DNA from: WHUA01 sp963711215
GTDB lineage: Bacteria; Pseudomonadota; Alphaproteobacteria; UBA8366
Reading direction: 5' to 3'
Assembly (NCBI GenBank): GCA_963711215.1
Contig: CAVQDH010000002.1
Coordinates: forward strand, 248,001 to 312,000
Length of the DNA stretch: 64,000 nucleotides
The notes below the pieces were generated by a model. That model was not told the DNA's origin. It searched no databases and was given only the letters and a program-made list of their open reading frames with translations. The translations under genes were made by a program, and so were the position numbers. Shown in pieces: positions 1-8,087 of the stretch (position 1 is the first letter of the stretch; each line of letters begins with the position of its first letter).

Positions 1-61
1 GCAGCAGATTGTGCCATGCAAAGACCGCCGTGCTGGCCGCAATGATATTTTCGACGAACAT
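1..61 (-). CDS. tctA: TctA, N-terminal fragment cut by the window edge
   Basis: This is the first 20 codons of the large membrane subunit of a tripartite tricarboxylate transporter; the rest lies outside the window. The visible N-terminus (MFVENIIAAS, then TAVFAWHNLL) matches in style the start of the complete TctA encoded at 3648-5339 (MEIFLGNLLA...). It lies 24 bases downstream of the tctB stop on the same strand, so the gene order is tctC-tctB-tctA. TctA normally forms the sodium-coupled translocation channel with about 12 membrane segments. The identification rests on position and on the short N-terminal match. Confidence 0.75.
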   Translation of the reverse strand, partial: MFVENIIAASTAVFAWHNLL

Positions 62-85
62 GTCAGCTACCTCGCGCGGTCGGGA

Positions 86-571
86 TCAATAGAAGTGAAG
101 AATTTCGCCTTCGGGCATGTAGACGCGAAGGACGAAGGTAAAGAGCGACCAGACGGTGCCCACGGCGACCAGGGAGATCGCCACGTGGAGCAGGAGCGCT
201 TTCGGCGACCGGTTGCCGAGCGCCGTCAGCAGGCCGAAGGTCAGCAGCACGCCGCCGATCAGCATGCCGAGGTAGTCGACCGTCGCCAGGAACGCCAGGA
301 ACACGATGAAGCCCATGATCGGGTTGCGATACCGCAGGACGATCGCCCAGATGCTGCCGGGTCCGCCTTCGGCGGCGGCCTTCCGGCGCAGCGATTGGAA
401 AAGGTAGACGACGCAGAGCACGAACAGCGGCACCAGGATTATCCGCGGCCACACCTCGGAGCCGATGCTGGCATACCCGAACTTGGGGATATTGAAGGTT
501 TCCCAAAAGAAGATCGCCGTGATCGCGATCAAAATCGCGGCAATCACCGTATCCTTGTTCAGCGCTTTCAT
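86..571 (-). CDS. tctB: Tripartite tricarboxylate transporter small membrane subunit TctB
   Basis: This 161-residue protein has four hydrophobic segments (roughly residues 9-25, 42-60, 83-115 and 130-150) and the TctB hallmark FPKxx-like sequence around 'WPRIILVPL' after the first segment. TctB is the small membrane subunit that pairs with TctA and receives carboxylate from the periplasmic TctC protein. It sits between tctC (upstream, 111-base gap with a hairpin) and tctA (downstream, 24-base gap). It is paralogous to the TctB at 3129-3611: both share a 'NIPxF...W PRIIL' stretch and a 'VGxxWxxFT' stretch near the end. The substrate cannot be read from the sequence. Confidence 0.9.
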   Translation of the reverse strand: MKALNKDTVIAAILIAITAIFFWETFNIPKFGYASIGSEVWPRIILVPLFVLCVVYLFQSLRRKAAAEGGPGSIWAIVLRYRNPIMGFIVFLAFLATVDYLGMLIGGVLLTFGLLTALGNRSPKALLLHVAISLVAVGTVWSLFTFVLRVYMPEGEILHFY

Positions 572-631
572 TCCGTTCCCTCTCCAGACGACGGCTCTGC
601 TCTTGACCTGGTTTCGGCCATGCGCGCGGGA

Positions 632-660
632 GCCGTCATGAGCTAGGCGCCCATGACGGC
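632..660. repeat. Intercistronic hairpin between left tctC and tctB
   Basis: Perfect 9-base arms GCCGTCATG (632-640) and CATGACGGC (652-660) enclose an 11-base loop, and outer pairs including one G-U extend the stem. It lies in the 111-base gap after the tctC stop and before tctB. There is no T-run, so it is more likely an mRNA-stabilising or partial termination element than a full terminator. The right-hand TTT operon has a different hairpin in the equivalent gap. Confidence 0.6.
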
Positions 661-682
661 CCGTCCGGCGCTGACCGGTCCG

Positions 683-1654
683 CTATTTCCTATAGACGCC
701 AAGCTTCTTGGAGATGGTCGTCCATTTTTCGTTCGTCTGTTTCCACCAATTCACGTAATCCTCGCCGCGCACGAAGCTCACGAAGCTGCCTTTGTCCGTG
801 ATCGCTTTGATGAATTGCGGGTCCTTGGCGACCTTTTCGAACAGGTCCCCGTAGTAGGTCACCAGTGCGGGCGACGCCCCCTTGGGCAGGACGATGCCGC
901 GGTCCGAGGTGATCTCCAGATCGAACCCCTGCTCCTTGGCCGTCGGCACGTCGGGCAGAATCTTGGAACGGGTGTGATAGTTGATGGCGATCATCTTGAG
1001 CCGGCCGCTCTTCGCATGCTTGGCGCCGGTCGCCTCGGAAACCTGTCCGATATGGACCGTATTCGCCAGCAGCGCCTTCATGCGGTCGGCGGTGCCGTCA
1101 TAGGAGACGACCTTCATGTCGATGCCGAGCGCGTCCTGCACTTGCAGCAGGGTGAAATGGCTGGTCGAGCCGAGGGTGCCCGCGGCAAGCAGCTTGTGCG
1201 GATTGGCCTTCGCCCAAGCCTGCATTTCCTTGTAGTTGCTGAAAGGCGCCTCCGAGCCGGCCGCGATGAGCGAGACGGTCTGGGTCAGACGCGCCACCGG
1301 TGTAAAGGAGTCCCAGGTGAAATCGATGCGGCCGGTCAGGTTGCTCGCCAGGATATGCTGAAAGGTGGCGAACAGCGTGCAGCCATCCGGCTTCGCCTTC
1401 CGCGCCTGCTTCGTTCCCTTGATGCCCCCCTGGCCGGGGACCGTGACGACCTGCAGCTGCGGCTTGGCGCCATTGCGGTTGGCGGCATCCGCGACGATGC
1501 GATAGAGAATGTCGGTTTCGCCGCCCGCGCCCCAAGGCACGATGACGCGCGCTGTGTTGCAGGGAATGTCCATCGCGCCGGCGGGAACGGCCGTCAGGCC
1601 GGGAATAGCCAAGCCAGCCGCCAAGACGACGGCGGTACGTAGGGTCCGCTTCAT
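683..1654 (-). CDS. tctC: TTT substrate-binding protein TctC (Bug family), left copy
   Basis: This 323-residue periplasmic solute receptor delivers a carboxylate to a TctAB permease. The N-terminus is a clear signal peptide (MKRTLRTAV, hydrophobic core, then a VPAGA-like cleavage region). The start at 1654 is chosen because a GAGAGGAC ribosome-binding sequence precedes it and upstream in-frame codons would only lengthen the signal. Bug-family features are the 'RVIVPWGAGGETD' strand-loop at the start of the mature protein and 'GTLGSTSHF' in the middle. The mature protein has two cysteines (IPC and PDGC) that are also present in the paralogue at 2031-3032, suggesting a disulfide. It is the first gene of a minus-strand tctCBA operon, divergent from the second system. 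Confidence 0.93.
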   Translation of the reverse strand: MKRTLRTAVVLAAGLAIPGLTAVPAGAMDIPCNTARVIVPWGAGGETDILYRIVADAANRNGAKPQLQVVTVPGQGGIKGTKQARKAKPDGCTLFATFQHILASNLTGRIDFTWDSFTPVARLTQTVSLIAAGSEAPFSNYKEMQAWAKANPHKLLAAGTLGSTSHFTLLQVQDALGIDMKVVSYDGTADRMKALLANTVHIGQVSEATGAKHAKSGRLKMIAINYHTRSKILPDVPTAKEQGFDLEITSDRGIVLPKGASPALVTYYGDLFEKVAKDPQFIKAITDKGSFVSFVRGEDYVNWWKQTNEKWTTISKKLGVYRK

Positions 1655-2030
1655 TTTTTGTCCTCTCTGTAAATGCACTTCTTGGACAACCGCCACGGGA
1701 CAAATGCTCCCCAGCGTCTCGCGGCGGTTCGGATGGGAAAATTGTAATCGGCATTATCGATTACGCAAAATCGATCGGTCGATGGATCGCGCTCGATGAG
1801 CCGACATCGAAGCGGGCCGGCCCGCGAGAGGTAGCGGCCAGCGGCGCACGATCGATCGCTTCGATAATCCAAAGTGACAGCGATATTGACTTAAGTTAGA
1901 GTTTTTTGGTTCTCTCCCCTAAGGGGCTTCAGCCGGTTGGCCGCCCCACCGTCATCGGTCGGCGGCCATAAGCACCGAAGCGTCAAGGGAACGCAGTTTC
2001 ACCTTTACATAAAATACTGGGAAGGAAGCC
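1655..2030. promoter_or_regulatory. Divergent intergenic region between two tctC genes
   Basis: No gene was found in these 376 bases. The region should contain divergent promoters for both TTT operons. Around 1760-1860 it is rich in repeated GATCG/CGATC motifs, which could be operator-like. A TTGACT hexamer at 1886-1891 resembles a -35 element for the plus-strand operon, but no convincing -10 follows at the usual distance. A GGAAGGAAG ribosome-binding sequence lies just before 2031. The assignment of the region as regulatory is by position. Confidence 0.4.
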
Positions 2031-3032
2031 ATGAGAACTGTGGCACTGTTCTCGCGCCTCGCATGTGCGGGCGCCGTTATCTTCAGCTGTGCGCTCGCGC
2101 CTGATACGGCAAGCGCCCAGGGTGTGAAGATTCCATGTTCGACCGCGCGGGTCATCGTTCCGTTCGCGGCCGGCGGAGAATCCGACATCATCGCCCGCAT
2201 TTTCACCGACGTCGCCAACAAGCACGGCGCCAAGCCGCAGCTGCAAGTCGTCAACGTGACCGGGCAATCCGGCAACAAAGGGGCGAAGGACGTCCTTAAT
2301 GCGACGCCCGACGGCTGCACGATTTTCAACGCGCACCAGAGCGTGCTGAGCGCCTATCTCACGGGACGTGTCAATTTCACATGGGATGATTTTGCGCCCG
2401 TGGGCCAGATCACGGTGACCGCGTCGATCATCGGCGCTCATCCGTCGGTCCCTTACAACGACCTGAAGGGGTTGCAGGCCTACGCAAAAGCGAACCCGGG
2501 GAAGGTGCTTGCCGGGGCCAGCCTCGGCTCGACCAGCCATTTCAACCTCGTTCGGCTGCAGAATACCCTGGGCGTGAAGTTCAAATACGTTGCCTATGAC
2601 GGTACGCGCGAGCGCATGACCGCGTTGCTCTCCAAGAATATCGATATCGGGCAGATCTCGGAGACCGCGGCGGCGCAATATATGAAGAACAACGAGCTCA
2701 AGGTGTTGGGCCTGCTGTTCAAGGAGCCGAGCAAGAACGTGCCGAGCATGAAGACGGCCATTCAGCAGGGCTTCAATCTTTCAATCGGAACGAACCGCGG
2801 GTTCCTGCTGCCCAAGAAGACGCCGAAGCCGGTCGTCGATTACTACGTCAAGCTCGTCAAGACGGTCGCCGAGGATCCGGAGTTCAAGCGCCAGATCGAA
2901 GAGAAGGGCAGCTTCGTCGTCTATTTGGGCGGCGATGACTATGCCAAGTGGTGGAAGCAGGAATTCGACGACTGGAAGTCTGACGCGATCGCCGTCGGAC
3001 TCTACCGGCCGCAGAAGAAAAAGAAGTCCTGA
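2031..3032 (+). CDS. tctC: TTT substrate-binding protein TctC (Bug family), right copy
   Basis: This 333-residue periplasmic carboxylate receptor has a signal peptide ending near residue 29 (ASAQ). The mature protein begins with 'IPCSTARVIVPFAAGGESD' and carries 'GASLGSTSHF', both Bug-family landmarks. It is a clear paralogue of the protein encoded at 683-1654 along its whole length, including the two cysteines and the ending 'WWKQ...GLYR'. The C-terminus has an extra basic tail (QKKKKS). The start is supported by GGAAGGAAG upstream. It heads a plus-strand tctC-tctB-tctA operon, and a strong hairpin follows the stop. The substrate is not identifiable from sequence alone. Confidence 0.93.
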   Translation: MRTVALFSRLACAGAVIFSCALAPDTASAQGVKIPCSTARVIVPFAAGGESDIIARIFTDVANKHGAKPQLQVVNVTGQSGNKGAKDVLNATPDGCTIFNAHQSVLSAYLTGRVNFTWDDFAPVGQITVTASIIGAHPSVPYNDLKGLQAYAKANPGKVLAGASLGSTSHFNLVRLQNTLGVKFKYVAYDGTRERMTALLSKNIDIGQISETAAAQYMKNNELKVLGLLFKEPSKNVPSMKTAIQQGFNLSIGTNRGFLLPKKTPKPVVDYYVKLVKTVAEDPEFKRQIEEKGSFVVYLGGDDYAKWWKQEFDDWKSDAIAVGLYRPQKKKKS

Positions 3033-3046
3033 TCTCGTTTTGCCGG

Positions 3047-3084
3047 ACGGACCCGCCGCTCCTGAGTGGGCGCGGCGGGTCCGT
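3047..3084 (+). repeat. Strong intercistronic hairpin after right tctC
   Basis: Perfect 13-base inverted repeat: ACGGACCCGCCGC at 3047-3059 and its complement at 3072-3084, with a 12-base loop. It lies 15 bases after the tctC stop and 45 bases before the tctB start. No T-run follows. In binding-protein-dependent transport operons such hairpins commonly raise the level of the receptor mRNA over the membrane-subunit mRNA; that role is inferred here. Confidence 0.7.
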
Positions 3085-3128
3085 TCGTGCGCCTCATCAG
3101 CGACCTTGCATACCGGGAGGATGCCTCG

Positions 3129-3611
3129 ATGATTAAGGTCAATCGTGAAATCGTCGCCGCGCTCCTGCTGCTCGTGTTCAGCGGGATCGTCTATTGGCAG
3201 ACATACAATATCCCCGTGTTCGAATCGGCGGCGATGGACGCCAAGCTTTGGCCACGGATCATTCTCGTCCTGCTGGCCGCGCTCTGCGTCCTGCACCTCG
3301 TTCAAGCGCTGCGCCGGCCGTCGCCGCCGCCGCTCGTGAAAAGCGTCGGCGAGCTTGTCGACCGGCATTGGAACGCATTCTGGTGCTTTCTCCTGTTCGC
3401 GGTTTTTCTCCTGCTCCTGGACCTGCTGGGCATGCTTGCGAGCGCGGGGCTGTTCGTTTTCCTCACCCTGACGCTGCTCGGTCGTCGGACGCTGCGCGAC
3501 CATTTGAACCATCTCGCCATCGCGATCTTGGCGGTCGGCTTGATCTGGGCGGTCTTCACGCACGGCCTCAACGTCTTCCTGCCCCAAGGGACGATTTTTC
3601 AATCGTTCTAG
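3129..3611 (+). CDS. tctB: Tripartite tricarboxylate transporter small membrane subunit TctB
   Basis: This 160-residue protein has four predicted membrane segments and the 'LWPRIIL' sequence after the first segment, as in TctB. The start at 3129 (MIKVNREIV) is preferred because a GGGAGG ribosome-binding sequence lies 8-12 bases upstream and the longer in-frame extension is not TctB-like. It is co-transcribed with tctC and tctA: 96 bases after tctC, 36 before tctA. It is homologous to the TctB at 86-571 in the mirrored operon. Confidence 0.9.
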   Translation: MIKVNREIVAALLLLVFSGIVYWQTYNIPVFESAAMDAKLWPRIILVLLAALCVLHLVQALRRPSPPPLVKSVGELVDRHWNAFWCFLLFAVFLLLLDLLGMLASAGLFVFLTLTLLGRRTLRDHLNHLAIAILAVGLIWAVFTHGLNVFLPQGTIFQSF

Positions 3612-3647
3612 GCGGAATCGGCCAATGGTTTCTGGAATGAAAAAGTC

Positions 3648-5339
3648 ATGGAAATATTCTTAGGTAACCTGCTCGCGGCCTTCCTTGCCGTGTTTGCGGT
3701 CAAGAACCTGATTCTGCTGGCGATCGGCACCCTCGCCGGCATCGTCGCCGGGGCGATCCCGGGGTTCACGATCACCATGGCGGTGGTCTTGGTGCTGCCT
3801 TTCACCTTCGGCATGTCGCCGACGGAAGGGCTGTCGTGCATGATCGGCGTCTTCGTCGGCGGCTTGTCCGGCGGCCTTATCTCGGCGCAGCTGATCGGCG
3901 TGCCCGGCACACCGTCCGCGGTCGCGACGACCTTCGACGGCCTTCCCCTGGTGCGCCAGGGCAAGCCCGGCCTGGCGCTCGGGCTGGGCATCTGGTCGTC
4001 CTTCTTCGGCGGCCTGCTCAGCGCCGCGGCGCTCGTCACGATCGCGCCGGCGCTCGCACGCATCGGCCTCGAATTCGGTCCGTGGGACTATTTTTCGCTG
4101 ATCATCTTTGCGCTGACGATCACCGCCAGCCTGGCCGGCGAACATATGGTCAAAGGCCTGATCGCAGCGGCGGTCGGCCTGCTCGCGGCGACCGTCGGCG
4201 AGGAGGAGATCAACGGCGTATCGCGGCTCACCTTCGGCATCGATTCCCTGGAGCAGGGCTTCGCCTACCTGCCGGTGCTCATCGGCCTGTTCGCCTTCAG
4301 CCAGCTCATGACCGACATTCAGGACCGCGAGGCGGCGCGCCGGCCGATGATGGAGAAGTCGGCCTCGGCGGTAAAGATCGAGCATGGCGCGGCGATCCGC
4401 CTGATCTTCAAGGACTGGGTCAATCTCCTGCGCTCGTCCGCGATCGGCATCTTCGTCGGCGTCCTGCCGGCAGCGGGCGGCTCGATCTCCAACATTCTCG
4501 CCTATGACCAGGCCAAGAAGGCATCGAAGACGCCCGAGAAGTTCGGAACCGGCTATCCGCCGGGCATCATCGCGCCGGAGTCCGCCAACAACGCGACCGC
4601 CGGCGGGGCGCTTGCCATCATGATGGCGCTCGGCATCCCCGGCGACGCGGTCGCGGCGGTCATGCTCGGCGCGCTGCTCGTGCACAACATCGTGCCGAGC
4701 CCGTCCTTCATCAGCGACAAGCCGGTGCTGGCCTATTCCGTCTTCATCGCCTTCTTCTTCGCGCATTTCGTGATGATCGCGATGCAGGCGCTGGGGCTGC
4801 GCATCTTTATCCTGATGACGCGGATGAAGATGTATGTGCTGGCGGCGGTGATCCTGTCCTACTGCGCCATCGGCGTGTTCGCGCTCAACAACGTCACCTT
4901 CGACATCTGGACCATGTTCTGGTTCGGCGTGCTGGGCTACCTGATGAAGACGTTCGGCTATCCGCTGGTGCCGATGATCCTCGGCGTCGTGCTCGGCAAC
5001 ATCGCCGAGATCAATCTCAACCGGGCCTTTACGACCAGCCCTGACGTCTGGCTGTTCTTCACGCGTCCGTGGTCGCTGTTCTTCCTGATCATCGCCTTCT
5101 TCTCGGCGGCGTTCCCGTTCTATCAGGCGGCGAGCGAGAGCAAGCGGTGGACCCTGCTGTACACCCCGCTGCTGGCGATCACGACCGCTATCCCGCTGTT
5201 CATGATGGAAGGCTGGGTGCGGCCGGTGGTCGGCGCCGCCCTCGTGCTGCTGGGCGTTTTCATAATCGTGCAGCGCGCGCGTGCCGGCTGGCAGGTGGGC
5301 GAGACGATCACGTCGAAGTTCAAGTTCGAGGACGGCTGA
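3648..5339 (+). CDS. tctA: Tripartite tricarboxylate transporter large membrane subunit TctA
   Basis: This 563-residue polytopic membrane protein is the channel subunit of the right-hand TTT system. The N-terminal repeat contains 'AGAIPGFTITMAVVLVLPFT', and the second half contains 'GVLPAAGGSISNILAY' and 'PESANNATAGGALAIMMALG', signatures of TctA in which Gly/Pro/Asn-rich re-entrant loops form the transport path. About twelve hydrophobic segments are visible. It is somewhat longer than the usual ~500 residues because of extra C-terminal hydrophobic segments (after about residue 480). It is the last gene of the operon; a convergent hairpin at 5364-5404 follows. Confidence 0.95.
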   Translation: MEIFLGNLLAAFLAVFAVKNLILLAIGTLAGIVAGAIPGFTITMAVVLVLPFTFGMSPTEGLSCMIGVFVGGLSGGLISAQLIGVPGTPSAVATTFDGLPLVRQGKPGLALGLGIWSSFFGGLLSAAALVTIAPALARIGLEFGPWDYFSLIIFALTITASLAGEHMVKGLIAAAVGLLAATVGEEEINGVSRLTFGIDSLEQGFAYLPVLIGLFAFSQLMTDIQDREAARRPMMEKSASAVKIEHGAAIRLIFKDWVNLLRSSAIGIFVGVLPAAGGSISNILAYDQAKKASKTPEKFGTGYPPGIIAPESANNATAGGALAIMMALGIPGDAVAAVMLGALLVHNIVPSPSFISDKPVLAYSVFIAFFFAHFVMIAMQALGLRIFILMTRMKMYVLAAVILSYCAIGVFALNNVTFDIWTMFWFGVLGYLMKTFGYPLVPMILGVVLGNIAEINLNRAFTTSPDVWLFFTRPWSLFFLIIAFFSAAFPFYQAASESKRWTLLYTPLLAITTAIPLFMMEGWVRPVVGAALVLLGVFIIVQRARAGWQVGETITSKFKFEDG

Positions 5340-5363
5340 GCGCGCTGCCTCGCAATCGAAGCC

Positions 5364-5404
5364 GGCCGGACGCACGTCATGAATTCCGCGACGCGCGTCC
5401 GGCC
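5364..5404. terminator. Convergent inverted repeat between tctA and the enoyl-CoA hydratase gene
   Basis: A perfect 10-base arm GGCCGGACGC (5364-5373) pairs with GCGTCCGGCC (5395-5404) around a 21-base loop. It lies exactly between two convergent genes and can fold on either transcript. No long T-run is present, so it is a candidate bidirectional terminator rather than a canonical one. Confidence 0.45.
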
Positions 5405-5412
5405 GATTGTCC

Positions 5413-6222
5413 CTAGACCGGTGATTCGGGATCGAAGACCGGCTTCCGCTTTTCGAGATGCGACTTCAGTCCTTCGCGCACTTCGGGGCCCGCGAAGCCC
5501 AGCATTTCCAGCGCGGTCGACGCGTCGAAGGCCGGGCCCATCATCCGATACCAGTTGTTGAGCGCGTATTTCGTCCAGCGGATGGCGCTCGGCGCGCCCG
5601 CGGCGAGCCGCTTGGCGACGTCCAGCGCCTTGTCCTGCAATTCCTCGTCCGGCACGCAGAGCGAGACGAGCCCGTATTTCTCCGCCGTCTCCCCGTCCAC
5701 CGGCTCGCACAGCATGAGCAGGTATTTCGCCTTGGCCATGCCGCAGAGCAGCGGCCAGTTGATCACCGCGCAGTCGCCGGCGGCGACGCCGAGCCGGGTG
5801 TGGCCATCGACGATCTTCGCTGCCTTGCCGGCGATCGATATGTCGGCGAGCAGCGCCGCCACGAGGCCGGCGCCGACGGCGACGCCGTTGATCGCAGAGA
5901 TGATCGGCTTGTTGCAGTTGATGATGTTGTAGACGAGGTCGCGCGCTTCCTTCCACGCCTGCATGCGCGCAATCTCGTTGTTCATGTTCTGCTCGATCAT
6001 GCCGAAGTCGCCGCCGGACGAGAACGCCTTGCCCTTGCCAGTCAGGATGACGGCGCTGATGTCGGGGTCGTCGTCGATGTCGCGCCAGATATAGGTGAAC
6101 TGATTGTGGCCTTCGGCGTCGAGCGAGTTGTAGGTCTTCGGATTGTTCAGCGTGATGCGCAGCACCCGGTCGGCAGGCCGGTCGAATTCGAACTTGGTGT
6201 ATCTGCTGTAGCGGTCGGTCAT
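5413..6222 (-). CDS. Enoyl-CoA hydratase/isomerase family protein
   Basis: This 269-residue crotonase-fold enzyme would hydrate or isomerise an enoyl-CoA. The oxyanion-hole segments are 'FSSGGDF' (about residues 69-75) and 'NGVAVGAGLVAAL' (about residues 110-122). A 'GVAAGDCAVINWPLL' stretch is typical of the subgroup having AGD-x2-A-V-x-WPLL in place of the classical catalytic glutamate region. The C-terminal 'GPEVREGLKSHLEKRKPVF' is the common crotonase ending. It is the last gene of a minus-strand operon with acyl-CoA dehydrogenase, MaoC and CoA-transferase genes. The actual substrate is unknown. Confidence 0.88.
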   Translation of the reverse strand: MTDRYSRYTKFEFDRPADRVLRITLNNPKTYNSLDAEGHNQFTYIWRDIDDDPDISAVILTGKGKAFSSGGDFGMIEQNMNNEIARMQAWKEARDLVYNIINCNKPIISAINGVAVGAGLVAALLADISIAGKAAKIVDGHTRLGVAAGDCAVINWPLLCGMAKAKYLLMLCEPVDGETAEKYGLVSLCVPDEELQDKALDVAKRLAAGAPSAIRWTKYALNNWYRMMGPAFDASTALEMLGFAGPEVREGLKSHLEKRKPVFDPESPV

Positions 6223-6292
6223 GGTGCACTCCGGTTAATAAAGGCTGCGGACAATGGGCCGGCATCGGCCCTGCGAGGTCCGGGTTTGGTCA

Positions 6293-7489
6293 TCAACTGT
6301 CGGCGGTGACGGCGGTGTCCCCCGACGCACCGGCAATCTCGGCCGCGTCGTAACCAAGCTCGGCCAGAACCGCCTGTGTGTGCTCGCCCAGCGCCGGCGG
6401 CGGCAGGCGGATGCTGCCGGGCGACTTGGTGAACTCGACGGGGATCGCCGTCATCACCGAAGGGCCCGCGACAGGGTGCTCGTAGCTTTGGAAGAACCCC
6501 GTCTCGACAAGATAGGGGTCCTTCGCGAGCTCGGAGAGCTTGTTGACGGGGCCGTTCGGGATCCCGGCTGCGGTCAGACGCTCGAACCAATCGGCGCTGG
6601 TGCGGCGGCGAAATTCTTCCGCCACGATCGAGTACAGCGCGGTGATGTTCTCCGCCCGCAGCGACAGGGTCCGGAAGCGCGGGTCGTCCATCAGCTCCCG
6701 CCGCTCCATGGCGCCGAACATGCGCCGCCATTGATCGTTGGTCACGGCGAGGAGGCAGACATAGCCGTCCTTGGTCGCGAAGGGGCGGCGATGCGGGGAG
6801 AACATGCGCGCATAGCCCGGCTCGCCCGCCGACGGCTCGAGAAAGTCCGTCCACAAATGCTCCATCAGATTGAAGGACAGCATGGTGTCGAGCATCGGGA
6901 CATGCACCTCCTGTCCCTGGCCGGTCCGCTCGCGGCTGAACAGCGCCATGCCGATCGAGGACGCCAGGATGTGACCGCAGAACTTGTCGGCGATCGCCAT
7001 CGGCACGTAGCGCGGCTCCCCGTTCGCGCGATCAATCATGGCCACGATGCCGCTCTCGCCCTGGATGACGTCGTCGAAGGCGGGGAAGTCGCGCTTGCTG
7101 CTGCCGGGCCGGTAGCCGGGCGCAAAGGCATAGACGATGCGCGGGTTGCGCGCCGAAACGGCCGCATAGGAGATGCCCAGCTTCGCCGCCGTGCCGGGCC
7201 TGAGGCTGTGCACGAACACGTCGGCCGTCTCGATCAGCCGCATCAGCGCCTCGAGCCCCGCAGGCCGCTTGAGGTCCAAGGTGACGCTGCGCTTGTTGCG
7301 GTTGATGCTCATGAACATGGCGCCCATGCCCGGATGGTTCATTGGGACCATCTGGCGCATCGGGTCGCCGTCGGGCGTCTCGACCTTGATCACGTCGGCG
7401 CCCATGTCGCCCAGGATCTGCGTCGACACCGGGCCGAGCACGTTGATCGTGATGTCGATGACGCGGACGCCGGCGAGCGGGCCGCTCAT
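6293..7489 (-). CDS. Family III CoA-transferase (CaiB/BaiF)
   Basis: This 398-residue protein moves CoA between carboxylic acids. It begins 'PLAGVRVIDIT' and continues 'LGDMGADVIKVE', the N-terminal family III signature; 'SINRNKRSVTLDLK' follows, and the catalytic aspartate region is near 'PMLDTMLSFNLMEH' (about residues 198-211). Length is normal for the family. Within the operon it lies 70 bases upstream of the enoyl-CoA hydratase gene and 30 bases downstream of the MaoC gene. Its likely role is to activate an imported acid, possibly one brought in by the adjacent TTT systems; this is an inference from neighbourhood. Confidence 0.93.
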   Translation of the reverse strand: MSGPLAGVRVIDITINVLGPVSTQILGDMGADVIKVETPDGDPMRQMVPMNHPGMGAMFMSINRNKRSVTLDLKRPAGLEALMRLIETADVFVHSLRPGTAAKLGISYAAVSARNPRIVYAFAPGYRPGSSKRDFPAFDDVIQGESGIVAMIDRANGEPRYVPMAIADKFCGHILASSIGMALFSRERTGQGQEVHVPMLDTMLSFNLMEHLWTDFLEPSAGEPGYARMFSPHRRPFATKDGYVCLLAVTNDQWRRMFGAMERRELMDDPRFRTLSLRAENITALYSIVAEEFRRRTSADWFERLTAAGIPNGPVNKLSELAKDPYLVETGFFQSYEHPVAGPSVMTAIPVEFTKSPGSIRLPPPALGEHTQAVLAELGYDAAEIAGASGDTAVTADS

Positions 7490-7519
7490 TGGGCCGATCC
7501 TTCCGTCGCTGCCATGCCG

Positions 7520-7993
7520 CTACGCCCCCGCCTTGGCGTCGCGGCACTTGATCATGCGCAGCGGCGTGTAGGTGATGGCGACCGTGCCGTCCTGCTTGAC
7601 GATCCGGTTGCGGGTGCGCACGAGGCCGCGGCCCGGCCGGCTCTTGCTTGCGCGCGCTTCGATTACCTCGCATTCCACGTGGATCGTGTCGCCCGCGAAG
7701 ACCGGGCCTTCGATGTTGAATTCCATGCCGAGGAAGGCATAGCCGGTGTGCTGCATGGTCGCCTGGACCAGCAGTCCTTCCGCAAAGGCATAGACCAGTG
7801 CGCCGGGCGCGACCCGGCCCTTGATGTCGGAATCGTGCGAGAGGAAGTCGAGATTGGTGAACAGCACCTCGACCATGCCGGTGCAGTTGATGAAGTTCGT
7901 GATGTCCGCGTCGGTCACGGTGCGGCCGATCGTCTTGAACTTTCTTCCGACAGGAAGGTCCTCGAAAAAGAAGCCTAGTCCGACGGTTTCCAT
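7520..7993 (-). CDS. MaoC-like hot-dog fold dehydratase
   Basis: This 157-residue protein belongs to the MaoC/R-hydratase hot-dog family, which hydrates enoyl-CoA. The fold's landmarks are the opening 'FFEDLPVGRKFKTIGRTVTD' and the segment 'RVAPGALVYAFAEGLL', corresponding to the usual 'HG-containing' hydratase loop. The strict D-x4-H catalytic pair of R-specific hydratases is altered: 'FLSHDSDIKGR' is seen instead. The start at 7993 is chosen because the protein aligns with MaoC from there and GGAGCAAC precedes it. It lies between the acyl-CoA dehydrogenase and CoA-transferase genes. Confidence 0.87.
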   Translation of the reverse strand: METVGLGFFFEDLPVGRKFKTIGRTVTDADITNFINCTGMVEVLFTNLDFLSHDSDIKGRVAPGALVYAFAEGLLVQATMQHTGYAFLGMEFNIEGPVFAGDTIHVECEVIEARASKSRPGRGLVRTRNRIVKQDGTVAITYTPLRMIKCRDAKAGA

Positions 7994-8087
7994 GGTTGCT
8001 CCTTTTGCCCGCGTCGCGGGTATTTGACGTGATGTTCTGCGCCGGTTTTCACATGTCCGCCCGGTTGCGGGCAAGTTGGCCACGCCG

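Noticed and set aside
3660..5375. Long minus-strand open frame opposite tctA
   Set aside because: Arg/Asp/Glu/His-rich low-complexity translation typical of the complement of GC-rich membrane-protein genes; the plus strand is a clear TctA.
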